The position numbers and the translations under genes are program-made. Of a stretch of DNA of 60,297 nt, positions 43,366 to 51,316 are shown piece by piece. Origin of the DNA: Caldifarciminota bacterium (GTDB taxonomy: Bacteria > Hydrothermota > Hydrothermia > LBFQ01); NCBI GenBank assembly GCA_027003075.1, contig JALWYV010000024.1, forward strand, positions 1 to 60,297, in the 5' to 3' direction. The number at the start of each line of letters is the position of its first letter. Position 1 is the first letter of the stretch. The notes under the pieces were generated by a model. That model saw only the letters and a list, made by a program, of their open reading frames with translations, had not been told where the DNA came from and searched no databases.

Positions 43366-44007
43366 GTGGCTTTGAAAGAACTCATAGAGAGGGAGGTCCG
43401 CAGAGCAGCCGAGAAGATACTTCAGGAGGCTTACGAGCGGGCCTCCCGCATCCTTCATAAGGCGGAAATAGAGGCCGACGATATCCTCAGGGAGTACCGT
43501 CCCCTGGCCGACAGCGTATATACCCAGAGTTTCCACTCCTACCTCTCCGAGTACTACAACCGTGCCAGGGCCGAAATCCTGTCCGCCCAGATCCGGATCC
43601 TGAACGGTGCCAGAAAACGGGCTCTGGAGGAACTGTCCTCCATAGTTGAGGACCGTAAACGCTACAGGGACATTCTGAAAAGGCTCATAGAGGAGAGTCT
43701 TGAGTACGTGGGGAAGAGGGCCACGGTTTACGTGAACCCGAGGGACGAGGGGCTGGTCAGGGAGGTTTTGAAGGAGCTCCCTCAGGAGTGGGTACTCAAG
43801 CCACCGAAGGACGTCCACATGTGGGACGTAAACGTGGCGGAGTGGAACGTGGTACCCGACGACACCGTCTGGGCTGGGGTCGTGGTCAGGGACGAGGAGA
43901 GGAACTTCATCCTGAACAACGACCTCTCCATAAGGCTGGACAGGGCCTACCAGTCCCTCTTAGAGGAGTTCCGGAAAGAGGTGGAGTACGTTGAGGAAAG
44001 AGTTTGA
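43366..44007 (+). CDS. atpE: V-type ATP synthase subunit E (peripheral stalk)
   Basis: A 213-residue subunit E. The N-terminal 90 residues are one long charged helix (ELIEREVRRAAEKILQEAYERASRILHKAEIEAD) that pairs in the peripheral stalk; the C-terminal globular part ends with the family pattern WAGVVVRDEERNFILNNDLSIRLDRAYQSL. The start is GTG at 43366. No subunit G/H is seen, and subunits C, F, A, B and D, usually next, are absent; a MoxR gene follows. Confidence 0.85.
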   Translation: MALKELIEREVRRAAEKILQEAYERASRILHKAEIEADDILREYRPLADSVYTQSFHSYLSEYYNRARAEILSAQIRILNGARKRALEELSSIVEDRKRYRDILKRLIEESLEYVGKRATVYVNPRDEGLVREVLKELPQEWVLKPPKDVHMWDVNVAEWNVVPDDTVWAGVVVRDEERNFILNNDLSIRLDRAYQSLLEEFRKEVEYVEERV

Positions 44008-44935
44008 GGCCCTGAGGAGAGAGGTCGGTCGGGCCGTCGTAGGCTTTGATAAGGTCATAGAGAAGTTAAGTGTTGCCATAGTCACGGACGGCCACGTCCT
44101 CATCGTGGGGGTTCCGGGTCTGGCCAAGACCCTCGTCGTCAGGGCCTTCGCCCGGGCCCTCGGCCTCTCCTTTAACCGTATCCAGTTCACACCGGATCTC
44201 ATGCCCGCCGATATAACGGGGACGGAGATATTCCGCGGTGACGGTTTCGTGTTCATGAAGGGGCCGGTCTTCGCCAACGTCGTGCTGGCGGACGAGATAA
44301 ACAGGGCACCGCCAAAGACTCAGGCCGCCCTCCTTGAGGTTATGCAGGAGAAGAGGGTGTCCTACGGTGGTAATACCTACAAGGTGCCGACGCCCTTCTT
44401 CGTCCTTGCGACCCAGAACCCCATAGAGCAGGAGGGTACCTACCCCCTCCCCGAGGCCCAGCTTGACCGTTTTATCATGGAGATAGACGTAACCTACCCG
44501 TCGTACGAGGACGAGGTCAGGATAGCCCTTCTGAAGGGATTTTCTGCTCTTGAGAACGTCTCTCAGGTGGTCGGAAAGGAAGATATAGTCCGTTTTCAGG
44601 AGGAGGCATCCCGTATCCCCGTGCCGGATCACGTCGTGGAGTACGCCGTAAGGCTGGTGAGGAACACCCGTCCGCAGGAGGAGAGTGCGCCGAAGATAGT
44701 GAAGGAGTTCGTGAGGTACGGGGCGGGTCCGCGGGCCTCCCAGTTTCTCGTATGGGCGGCGAGGTCACTGGCCTACATCAGAGATAAGGCCGTTCCCACG
44801 ACGGAGGAGGTTAAGGAGCTCTTTTACGACATTTTGAAACACAGGGTGATCCTCCATTTCAGAGCCGAGGCCGAGGGTATAGCCGTTGGGGACGTTCTGA
44901 GGGAGGTTCTCAAATCCACACCGGTGAAAGGTTAG
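43991..44935 (+). CDS. MoxR-family AAA+ ATPase
   Basis: A 314-residue MoxR ATPase. Walker A GVPGLAKT is at 40-47, Walker B VVLADEINRA near 98-107, with the ATQNPIEQEGTYPLPEAQLDRF motif around sensor I. MoxR proteins work as chaperones for metal-centre or membrane complex assembly, often beside VWA-domain genes. Its TTG start (43991) overlaps the end of the V-ATPase E subunit by 17 nt. No VWA partner is in the window; a role in ATPase assembly is only an inference. Confidence 0.93.
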   Translation: MRKEFEALRREVGRAVVGFDKVIEKLSVAIVTDGHVLIVGVPGLAKTLVVRAFARALGLSFNRIQFTPDLMPADITGTEIFRGDGFVFMKGPVFANVVLADEINRAPPKTQAALLEVMQEKRVSYGGNTYKVPTPFFVLATQNPIEQEGTYPLPEAQLDRFIMEIDVTYPSYEDEVRIALLKGFSALENVSQVVGKEDIVRFQEEASRIPVPDHVVEYAVRLVRNTRPQEESAPKIVKEFVRYGAGPRASQFLVWAARSLAYIRDKAVPTTEEVKELFYDILKHRVILHFRAEAEGIAVGDVLREVLKSTPVKG

Positions 44936-45088
44936 ATCCTGCACCTTTTAAAATTATCCTTACTGTAAAATGGAGAGTGTCCCCGTTCTCCCAACATGCT
45001 GGGGAGGGATTTGGAGTGTGGAAAATCGTCCCTCAACGATTCATCCCACGAGAGCGGGGCCTTCTACAACTGCAGGTTCCCCAGAGGT
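44936..45088. other. Intergenic region between convergent genes
   Basis: 153 bp between moxR and the patatin gene. It has a TAAAAT (44966-44971) followed by small frames starting at 44970 (61 codons) and 44977 (43 codons), both running into the patatin gene; neither is well supported. No terminator hairpin was seen. Confidence 0.3.
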
Positions 45089-45940
45089 TCAAAGCACCTT
45101 ACGGTTAAGGACGTCCATGGCAGCCCTGTACCCCCTCTCCCTCAGATTCTCGTAATTCTTAAGGTCAAAGTCCAGAAGGCCCACGTCCCCGGTGTAGGGT
45201 TCAATCAGAACGTCCGGAGGGTTGGCCTCAAGGAGGTACTCAACGAGCGCCCCCTGGTAGGCCGTAAAGGATTCTGCCATGACCCTGAGAGCGTTTTTCC
45301 TGCGTATTGATAGGAGGCGGGAGATACCCGATATTATGCCTTTCTTTCGTCTGAAATATGGGAGTTTGACTTCAACCTCTCCCTTCGGAAACCTCTCAAG
45401 CAGGTTTACGGCTACGACGAAGTCCGCCCCTAACTTTCTTGCCACCCTTACCGGGACGGGGTCAACCACGCCTCCGTCCACGAGGGTCATACCCACAGAC
45501 CTGAAGGTTATGGCCTCAAATATGCCGGGAAGGCTGGCCGACGCCCTCATGGCGGCCATGAGACTGCCGGAGGATACTATAACCTCCCTGTGGGTCAGGA
45601 TATCGTAGGCGTTCGCAACGTACCTTATGGGAAGTTCCTCTATCTTCAGGTCTCCCACGTACCTGCGCAAAAAGTTCTCCAACTTTTCTGAGTTCAGGAT
45701 CTCCACAGGTGTGAACGAAGGGGCGAGAAACTCCCTCGTGGGGGCGGCTGCAATCTCCCTTCCGATCCTCTCTATCAAAGGAACGGAGTACCCGGCGGCG
45801 TAGAACCCACCGATTATCGCGCCTATGCTACACCCCACTACCATATCAAACTCCACGCCGGCCTCGTGGAAGGCCCTGAGTACACCTATATGGGCCATCC
45901 CCTTGGCCCCTCCACCACCGAGAACGAGGGCTTTTACCAT
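45089..45940 (-). CDS. Patatin-like phospholipase (RssA/YchK type)
   Basis: A 283-residue acyl hydrolase counted from the ATG at 45940. The oxyanion GGGGAKG (8-14), nucleophile Ser38 in GCSIG and catalytic Asp155 in VDGGVVDPVPV form the Ser-Asp dyad. Patatin-like enzymes release fatty acids from lipids and are often linked to membrane homeostasis. The frame continues 73 codons upstream, but the -10 TAGAAT lies in that part and position 45940 fits the GGGGxxG start. The gene is divergent from the exonuclease. Confidence 0.9.
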   Translation of the reverse strand: MVKALVLGGGGAKGMAHIGVLRAFHEAGVEFDMVVGCSIGAIIGGFYAAGYSVPLIERIGREIAAAPTREFLAPSFTPVEILNSEKLENFLRRYVGDLKIEELPIRYVANAYDILTHREVIVSSGSLMAAMRASASLPGIFEAITFRSVGMTLVDGGVVDPVPVRVARKLGADFVVAVNLLERFPKGEVEVKLPYFRRKKGIISGISRLLSIRRKNALRVMAESFTAYQGALVEYLLEANPPDVLIEPYTGDVGLLDFDLKNYENLRERGYRAAMDVLNRKVL

Positions 45941-45947
45941 GCACGGT

Positions 45948-45953
45948 ATTCTA
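45948..45953 (-). promoter_or_regulatory. -10 element for patatin gene
   Basis: TAGAAT on the minus strand, 7 nt before the ATG at 45940. It occupies the place where a -35 for the divergent exonuclease gene would lie. Confidence 0.55.
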
Positions 45954-45969
45954 TCCCCGCCTACGGGTT

Positions 45970-45975
45970 TAGAAT
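45970..45975 (+). promoter_or_regulatory. -10 element for exonuclease gene
   Basis: TAGAAT 7 nt before the GTG at 45983; only 16 bp from the divergent patatin -10. Confidence 0.55.
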
Positions 45976-45982
45976 TTCCTCG

Positions 45983-46759
45983 GTGAACGAAAGGGTAGTT
46001 TACGATCTCGTCATTGACATTGAGACCGTGGGGGCGGATCTCTCCGACGAGGAGTGGGAGTACCTGATCAGAAGGGAGAAGGAGTTTCCAGAGGGAGAGA
46101 GGGAGTTTTACAGGAATAAGGTTAAAAAGCAGGTGGCCCTGTGGGGTCTTACCGGTCACGTTGTCAGTGTGGCCATGGGAGTGGTAGCCCGGAAGGAGGA
46201 CGGTGCCTCCCTCGCCAAGGTCAAGGTGATGTACCTCGCCGACGGGAACGGGGAGAGGACGGAAACCGTACCCCTTAACGGTGAGGATTATACCGTCCAG
46301 TTCGTGAGGTACGACCTCTCCGGCGGTATTGAGGGGGCAGAAAGGGAGATAATAAGGGAAGTCTGGTACACCCTGACGAAGGTACGGGGAAGGTTAGTAA
46401 CCTACAACGGCAGGAGGTTTGACCTCCCTTTCCTGATGCTCCGTTCCCTCGTACTTGACCTGCCCATAAGTAAGTACCATCTGGGGAACCGTTTTGACTA
46501 TACCGGCCATATTGACGTTATGGACGTCCTCTCCTTCCACGGCCTCGGTAGGTTCTCATCCCTTGACTTCGTATGCAAGAGACTGAGGATACCTACCCCC
46601 AAGGTGAGCATGGACGGGAGCGAAGTGGAGAAGTACTTCCATAATGGGAGGTACGACGATATAGCAACCTACAACTTTTACGACGTCTGGGCCACCACGG
46701 CCGTTTACGACAGGGTACTGAGGATCTTAGGCCCCATGCTCCAGAACGGGTACAGGTAA
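45983..46759 (+). CDS. Predicted 3'-5' exonuclease (DnaQ/PolB-like)
   Basis: A 258-residue RNase H-like exonuclease, starting GTG at 45983. The first acidic motif is Asp12-Ile-Glu14 (VIDIETVG); motif II is TYNGRRFDLPFLMLRS (Asn and Asp), and motif III YDDIATYNFYDVWATTAVYDR supplies the final acidic residues. This matches the 'PolB-like 3'-5' exonuclease' proteins often found free of a polymerase. It probably has a role in DNA repair or RNA processing. Its last 33 bases overlap the convergent HAD gene. The GTG start, 7 nt after TAGAAT, makes an upstream ATG start unnecessary. Confidence 0.82.
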   Translation: MNERVVYDLVIDIETVGADLSDEEWEYLIRREKEFPEGEREFYRNKVKKQVALWGLTGHVVSVAMGVVARKEDGASLAKVKVMYLADGNGERTETVPLNGEDYTVQFVRYDLSGGIEGAEREIIREVWYTLTKVRGRLVTYNGRRFDLPFLMLRSLVLDLPISKYHLGNRFDYTGHIDVMDVLSFHGLGRFSSLDFVCKRLRIPTPKVSMDGSEVEKYFHNGRYDDIATYNFYDVWATTAVYDRVLRILGPMLQNGYR

Positions 46760-47530
46760 CACGGAGGCGAGATCTTCGGCGTAGTACGTGGGTTCTATAG
46801 ATAGCCGCTTTACGTCCTCAAGGCCATGGACACCGGTGAGGACGAGGAGGGTGTCCAGTCCGGCCCGGTTCCCTCCGAGGATGTCCGTATTCAGGCGGTC
46901 CCCGATGAAGAGTACCTTTCCCTTTATGCCTGACGTGGCCATACGGAAGATGGTGGGGTTGGGTTTGCCCACGACGACGTCCGGGTCCCTTCCGGCGGCG
47001 GCGGATATGGCGGCTATCATGGAACCGGCTCCGGGGAGTACCCCGTCCTCAACGGGAAGGGAGGTATCCGGGTTGGTGGCGACGAACCCCTTCCCCCTGT
47101 AAACGAGAGACGCCGCCCTCCGTAGTTTCCCGTACGTAAACCGGGGATCCATACCCACGACCACCACCTCCGCCTTCTCCGGGGAGAACCTGACACCGTA
47201 CCTCCTGAGAACCTCCCGCAGGTCCGGAGAACCTACAACGTAGGCCCTTCTTATCCCTCTCCCCTTAAGGTACATGCCCGTGGCCACACTGCTCGTTATC
47301 ACGTCCTCGGGAGACACATCAAAACCCATACCTCTCAACTTCCCGGTGTACCTCTCAGGTGTGCGGGTGGAGTTGTTCGTCAGGAACCGGATAACCTTGC
47401 CCATCCTCTGGAGGTAGATCAGGGGTTCAACGTTCCGTCGTATGGTACGCTTTCCCCTGTAGATCACACCGTCCATATCGCAGACGAAGGCGTCGTAAGA
47501 CAGGAGTTCCTCCGCGGTTATCCTCTTCAA
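46727..47530 (-). CDS. HAD-IIA family phosphatase (NagD-like)
   Basis: A 267-residue haloacid-dehalogenase-type phosphatase. The nucleophile Asp18 and acid/base Asp20 are in VCDMDGVIYRG; FLTNNSTR is motif II, VGKPNPTIF the Lys motif and IGDRLNTDILGG motif IV. The group includes phosphoglycolate, NMP and 4-nitrophenyl phosphatases; the exact substrate is unknown. Start is TTG at 47530, and its -10 TAGAAT begins with the stop codon of the DnaA-like gene. Confidence 0.88.
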   Translation of the reverse strand: MKRITAEELLSYDAFVCDMDGVIYRGKRTIRRNVEPLIYLQRMGKVIRFLTNNSTRTPERYTGKLRGMGFDVSPEDVITSSVATGMYLKGRGIRRAYVVGSPDLREVLRRYGVRFSPEKAEVVVVGMDPRFTYGKLRRAASLVYRGKGFVATNPDTSLPVEDGVLPGAGSMIAAISAAAGRDPDVVVGKPNPTIFRMATSGIKGKVLFIGDRLNTDILGGNRAGLDTLLVLTGVHGLEDVKRLSIEPTYYAEDLASVLPVPVLEHGA

Positions 47531-47536
47531 GGGGCG

Positions 47537-47542
47537 ATTCTA
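47537..47542 (-). promoter_or_regulatory. -10 element for HAD gene, fused to dnaA-like stop
   Basis: TAGAAT on the minus strand, 6 nt before the TTG at 47530. Bases 47542-47540 are the TAG stop of the DnaA-like gene. Confidence 0.5.
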
Positions 47543-48700
47543 CAGGAGGTCCTTACGGATCAGTTTCAGCTTACCGTTGAACTCCGACGCCCTGTCGGGG
47601 TCGTTCTTCAGGATCTCCTTCGCCCGCTTTATGTAGTTGTAAACGCTGGCGCGGGAGCATCCCACCCTCTCTGCAATCTCCATAACACCGAAGCCCACCA
47701 ATCTCATGGCGTAGACCGCGAGGTAGAGGTTCGTACCCTTCCTGCGGGTATCCCTGACTCCGAAGAGGGACAGTATATCCACCCCATCGTCGTTTACGAG
47801 GTCGGCTATCAGGTCCTTAAAGGTGCCGAAGTCGGGTAGGGAACCGTACACGTCAATATGGGCCCTCACCCTTACGGCCACGCCTATGAGGGCCCGCGGG
47901 TTGTGCACCTTATCCACGACGTAGTCCTCGTACTCTGGAGGCAGGTTTATGCCCTGAAGTCTAAGGCGGGAGTGGAGTATACGTTTCCGGATAAGTTTGG
48001 GGTACGGATGGATGCGCAGAACGAGGTTGGACATTAGGCGGTTGCGGAAGGCTTTCGGCTTCCTGAAGCTCCTTGGTCCCATCTCGGAGGCCATCACGAC
48101 CACCCTGCCCGTTGAGGAGGCCCTGTCCATAAGGCGTGCCAGAAACTCAAGGGCGAAGGTGCGCCCCTTAAGGGTGTGGACGTCGTCTATCAGTACAACT
48201 TCGGCATCCTTAAGGCTGGAGAAGTCGGGAGTTCCCCCGTTGCGGTAGGATCCCACGAGCTTTTCCATTATCTTACCGGCCGTCAGGTAAACGGCCTTTC
48301 TTCCGGTAAAACTGGCGAGGTTAGCCGTGGCCTTCAGGAGGTGGGTCTTACCCATTCCGGCTTCGGCTACGAGGAAGACAGCGGACAGGAAACCCCCTCC
48401 TATCGCCACGCTCCTTAAGGCGGCGACGGTGAACTCGTTCTCTTTGCCGTAAAAGAAGTTATCAAAGCTCTCCCTGAAAACCACCTCCTTAGCCTTCGGA
48501 TAGACGAACTGCACCTCTATACCGAGTCTCTCTCTGACGTCGTTTATCTGCTCCGCGAACCTCTCCTGAAGCATCCGGGCCAGAAGCTCGTTCCTGCACC
48601 TGAGAACTATACCGTTTTGACTCTCCTCCACGGAGTCCACAAAGGAAAGGAGCGATCCGAGTTTATGCAGCTTCAGGAGGCCTAAGAGGGTCCGGTTCAA
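47540..48700 (-). CDS. DnaA-family replication initiator with divergent DNA-binding domain
   Basis: A 386-residue AAA+ protein. ESFDNFFYGKENEFTVAAL (near 77-95) is the typical lead into DnaA domain III; Walker A AEAGMGKTH is at 112-120 and Walker B VVLIDDVHTL at 168-177. Domain IV is helical with LYLAVYAMRLVGFGVMEIAERVGCSRASVYNYIKRAKEIL, but it lacks the GRDHTTV signature that contacts the DnaA box in most bacteria. It is a divergent DnaA or a DnaA-like paralogue. Start is TTG at 48700 with CATAAT 9 nt upstream. Confidence 0.8.
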   Translation of the reverse strand: MNRTLLGLLKLHKLGSLLSFVDSVEESQNGIVLRCRNELLARMLQERFAEQINDVRERLGIEVQFVYPKAKEVVFRESFDNFFYGKENEFTVAALRSVAIGGGFLSAVFLVAEAGMGKTHLLKATANLASFTGRKAVYLTAGKIMEKLVGSYRNGGTPDFSSLKDAEVVLIDDVHTLKGRTFALEFLARLMDRASSTGRVVVMASEMGPRSFRKPKAFRNRLMSNLVLRIHPYPKLIRKRILHSRLRLQGINLPPEYEDYVVDKVHNPRALIGVAVRVRAHIDVYGSLPDFGTFKDLIADLVNDDGVDILSLFGVRDTRRKGTNLYLAVYAMRLVGFGVMEIAERVGCSRASVYNYIKRAKEILKNDPDRASEFNGKLKLIRKDLL

Positions 48701-48709
48701 GGGAAAGGT

Positions 48710-48715
48710 ATTATG
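48710..48715 (-). promoter_or_regulatory. -10 element for DnaA-like gene
   Basis: CATAAT on the minus strand, 9 nt before the TTG at 48700. Confidence 0.4.
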
Positions 48716-48855
48716 CCGTTGAACGCCCTGAAGGTGTGGAGGGTGAGATCCCCGATCGTTCCTTTATGGCCGACTCCAGACGCAAAATTGTGGCACTTGG
48801 GGGGCAGTTTAACTCGCATGTTCAAATCACCTGGCATTTCGGGCGGAAACACCTT

Positions 48856-48861
48856 TATAAT
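48856..48861 (+). promoter_or_regulatory. -10 element for 48871 gene
   Basis: TATAAT 9 nt before the ATG at 48871. Confidence 0.55.
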
Positions 48862-48870
48862 AAGAAACCT

Positions 48871-49560
48871 ATGATTCAGAAAATAGGGAGAATTGCCCTG
48901 ATAGTCGTTGCGCTCGCGGTGGCTGTGGTGTGGTTTAAGGTGCCGTACATTACCCCGTACGTACTTGCTGCTCTACTGTTCCTTGTCGCGGCTCTATGGA
49001 CATATAAGGCTTTCAACGAGCTCGGCATAGACAACGTAAGAGGTCAGTTCTACGTCATAATGGCGGTGGCCTTCGTATTTCAGGGTATAGGATTCGCTCT
49101 TACGAACGTAGGTAACGTAATAACCCTCTCTCTGGGAGGCATAATAACGTACATCCTTGCGAGGTTCTTCTTCTTCGTTTCAAATCTAAGGTACATCGTC
49201 TACTTCCAATCCCTCGGTTACAGATTGAACCTCACCCGTGCGCTCATCGTCCTCTTCTCAACTCTGGCCTTCACCGTCCTTACCCTGTTCATACCCAACG
49301 TGGTCCGTATCTTTTTGAGTCTGTCCCCTTACATCATCTTCATCCTTCTTGACGTGTTCATGGTCTTCATAGTTATATACAACCTGTTCCTCCTGTGGGG
49401 GAGTGAAATAGCGAAGAAGTGGGCCATAGGTTCAATAGTCATCGTTTCCTTCCTTATGGGAGATGCCTTCTTTATCGGTGGAGCCTCGCCGGGTATCAGC
49501 ATCTTCTTCTGGACTCTGGCCTCAACCCTCATGGGTATAATAGCGACCATAAGGGGATAG
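48871..49560 (+). CDS. Hypothetical multi-pass membrane protein
   Basis: A 229-residue protein with about seven hydrophobic helices, starting MIQKIGRIALIVVALAVAVVWF. The loops are short and mildly basic (SNLRYIVYFQSLGYRLNLTR). I do not recognise a family. A longer frame would add 45 codons upstream but would include the -10; the ATG at 48871 is 9 nt beyond TATAAT. asnB follows 1 nt later in the same direction, so they are probably cotranscribed. Confidence 0.65.
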   Translation: MIQKIGRIALIVVALAVAVVWFKVPYITPYVLAALLFLVAALWTYKAFNELGIDNVRGQFYVIMAVAFVFQGIGFALTNVGNVITLSLGGIITYILARFFFFVSNLRYIVYFQSLGYRLNLTRALIVLFSTLAFTVLTLFIPNVVRIFLSLSPYIIFILLDVFMVFIVIYNLFLLWGSEIAKKWAIGSIVIVSFLMGDAFFIGGASPGISIFFWTLASTLMGIIATIRG

Positions 49561-49561
49561 G

Positions 49562-51316
49562 ATGTGCGGAATATTCGGAGAGATAGGAGGAGAAGATGAG
49601 ACCGTTCCGATAGGGGTTATATCCCACAGAGGGCCGGACGGTTCTGGGGTGTGGAGGGATGGGAACGTGGTGTTTGGCCACTGCCGGCTCGCCGTGATAG
49701 ATCTTGAGGGGGGAAAGCAGCCGTGGGTTGAGGGGGGGAGCGCCCTCACCTTCAACGGTGAGATATACAACTTCCGGGAACTGAGGCGGGAGCTTGAGGG
49801 GAAGGGAGTTAAGTTCAGGAGCAGGTCGGATACGGAGGTTCTTTTTAAAGTTCTGGAGACGTACGGTGAAGAGGGTGTGAGGATGTTGGACGGTATGTTC
49901 GCCTTCGGTTACTGGGATGGGCGTCGCCTTATCCTCGCGCGCGACCGCTTCGGTGTGAAGCCCTTATACTGGACCCGAAAGGGGAACCGTTTCGCCTTCT
50001 CCTCCGAGATAAAGGCCCTCCTCTCCCTCGGATGGGTCCCGAAGAGGCCGAACCTGAAGACCCTGCGGTATCACCTCGCCTTCCTGTGGTCCCCCTACCC
50101 GTATACGGCCTTTGAGGGTATACACAAACTTCCACCCGGCCACCTCCTCGTATGGGAGAACGGTGAAGTCCGTATAAAGAGGTACTACGACCCCCACAAA
50201 GACTACGGAGTAGGGGACGTACACCCTGAGGAGGTTCTGGAAACTCTCAGGAGGAGCGTACACGCCCAGATGGTGGCAGACGTTGAGGTGGGTATATTCC
50301 TGAGCGGTGGGGTGGACTCCTCGGCGATAGCCGCCCTGACCGGAAGGAGCCTCAGAGCCTTCACCCTACGTTTCAGGGATGAGGACATGAGGGCGGAGAT
50401 ATTTTCGGGTGAGGAGGAGTACGCCCGTGAGGTGGCCCGACTCCACGGCCACGACCTCATAACCGTTGAGGTGTCCTTTAACCCGGAGGTCTTCCGGAGG
50501 GTGGTCTGGCACCTTGAGGAACCGATAGGGGACGGTGCGGCCGTTTCCAACTTCCTCCTGTCGGAAGGGGCCAGAAAGGCAGGGTTAAAGGTGGCCCTCG
50601 CCGGTACGGGTGGGGACGAGCTCTGGGGAGGGTATCCGAGATACAGGGCGCTCCTTTTATCCCGCAGGTTCCCCTTCCTGAGGTTCCTCCCGGACCTCCC
50701 CTTCTCGTCAGGCCGTCTCGGAAGGCTGGCGAGGGACGTAAGGAAGTTCAGGGAGGCGGCTTCCCTGCCTTTCCCCCTGAGGTACCTGAGATGGATGGGG
50801 TACCACGACCTCCCCGACGTCTACGGGGAGATGGTGGAGAGATTTCCGGTTTTATCCGACTGGCTGGACTCGGCCATGCTCTTTGATATCCTGTACTTCC
50901 TCCCGGAACATAACCTGCTGTACACGGATAAGACTTCCATGGCCCACGGCCTTGAGATAAGGGTACCCTTCCTATCCAACGATCTCCTCAGACTCGCCCT
51001 GCGTACGCCCTCAAAGTTGAAGGTTGGCCTTACGGGTGGGAAGTTGATCCTGAAAAGGAGCCTTGAGGACGTACTTCCCCGGAGGATCCTGTACAGAAAG
51101 AAGGCGGGTTTCGGTGCGCCCGTTAAGGGATGGATGGCGGGACCTCTAAGACCCTACCTGCACGATACCCTGCGGGATCCCCTGCTCCGTGAGATCCTGC
51201 CCGGGGAGGTGATACGGGAAACGGTTAACGAGAACCTTAACGGTAGGGGCTTTAAGTACCTCCACGCTTACGAGATGATGACGGTATCCGTATGGCGGGA
51301 AGTGTTTGGGTTATAA
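49562..51316 (+). CDS. asnB: Asparagine synthase (glutamine-hydrolysing)
   Basis: A 584-residue class II glutamine amidotransferase. Cys2 is the glutaminase nucleophile (MCGIFGEIG), SHRGPDGSG and LTFNGEIYNFRELR follow, and the synthetase domain has the PP-loop SGGVDSSAIAAL near residue 247. It makes Asn from Asp and Gln, or amidates related substrates: the shorter C-terminal domain is typical of bacterial homologues, some of which modify polysaccharides or peptides. Its TAA stop overlaps the ogt ATG. Confidence 0.92.
   Translation: MCGIFGEIGGEDETVPIGVISHRGPDGSGVWRDGNVVFGHCRLAVIDLEGGKQPWVEGGSALTFNGEIYNFRELRRELEGKGVKFRSRSDTEVLFKVLETYGEEGVRMLDGMFAFGYWDGRRLILARDRFGVKPLYWTRKGNRFAFSSEIKALLSLGWVPKRPNLKTLRYHLAFLWSPYPYTAFEGIHKLPPGHLLVWENGEVRIKRYYDPHKDYGVGDVHPEEVLETLRRSVHAQMVADVEVGIFLSGGVDSSAIAALTGRSLRAFTLRFRDEDMRAEIFSGEEEYAREVARLHGHDLITVEVSFNPEVFRRVVWHLEEPIGDGAAVSNFLLSEGARKAGLKVALAGTGGDELWGGYPRYRALLLSRRFPFLRFLPDLPFSSGRLGRLARDVRKFREAASLPFPLRYLRWMGYHDLPDVYGEMVERFPVLSDWLDSAMLFDILYFLPEHNLLYTDKTSMAHGLEIRVPFLSNDLLRLALRTPSKLKVGLTGGKLILKRSLEDVLPRRILYRKKAGFGAPVKGWMAGPLRPYLHDTLRDPLLREILPGEVIRETVNENLNGRGFKYLHAYEMMTVSVWREVFGL

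Larger units (their letters stand above)
48701..48870. other. Divergent intergenic region
   Basis: 170 bp between the DnaA-like gene and a membrane gene. It carries their two -10 hexamers (48710-48715 and 48856-48861). No DnaA box cluster, A+T-rich unwinding element or repeats that would mark an origin were found. Confidence 0.4.

Noticed and set aside
44970-45155. 61-residue plus-strand gene (and a 43-codon frame from 44977)
   Set aside because: Both run into the 3' end of the patatin gene, and their products look like low-complexity shadow translation.
48701-48870. oriC beside the DnaA-like gene
   Set aside because: No cluster of boxes, repeats or unwinding element; the gap is explained by two promoters.
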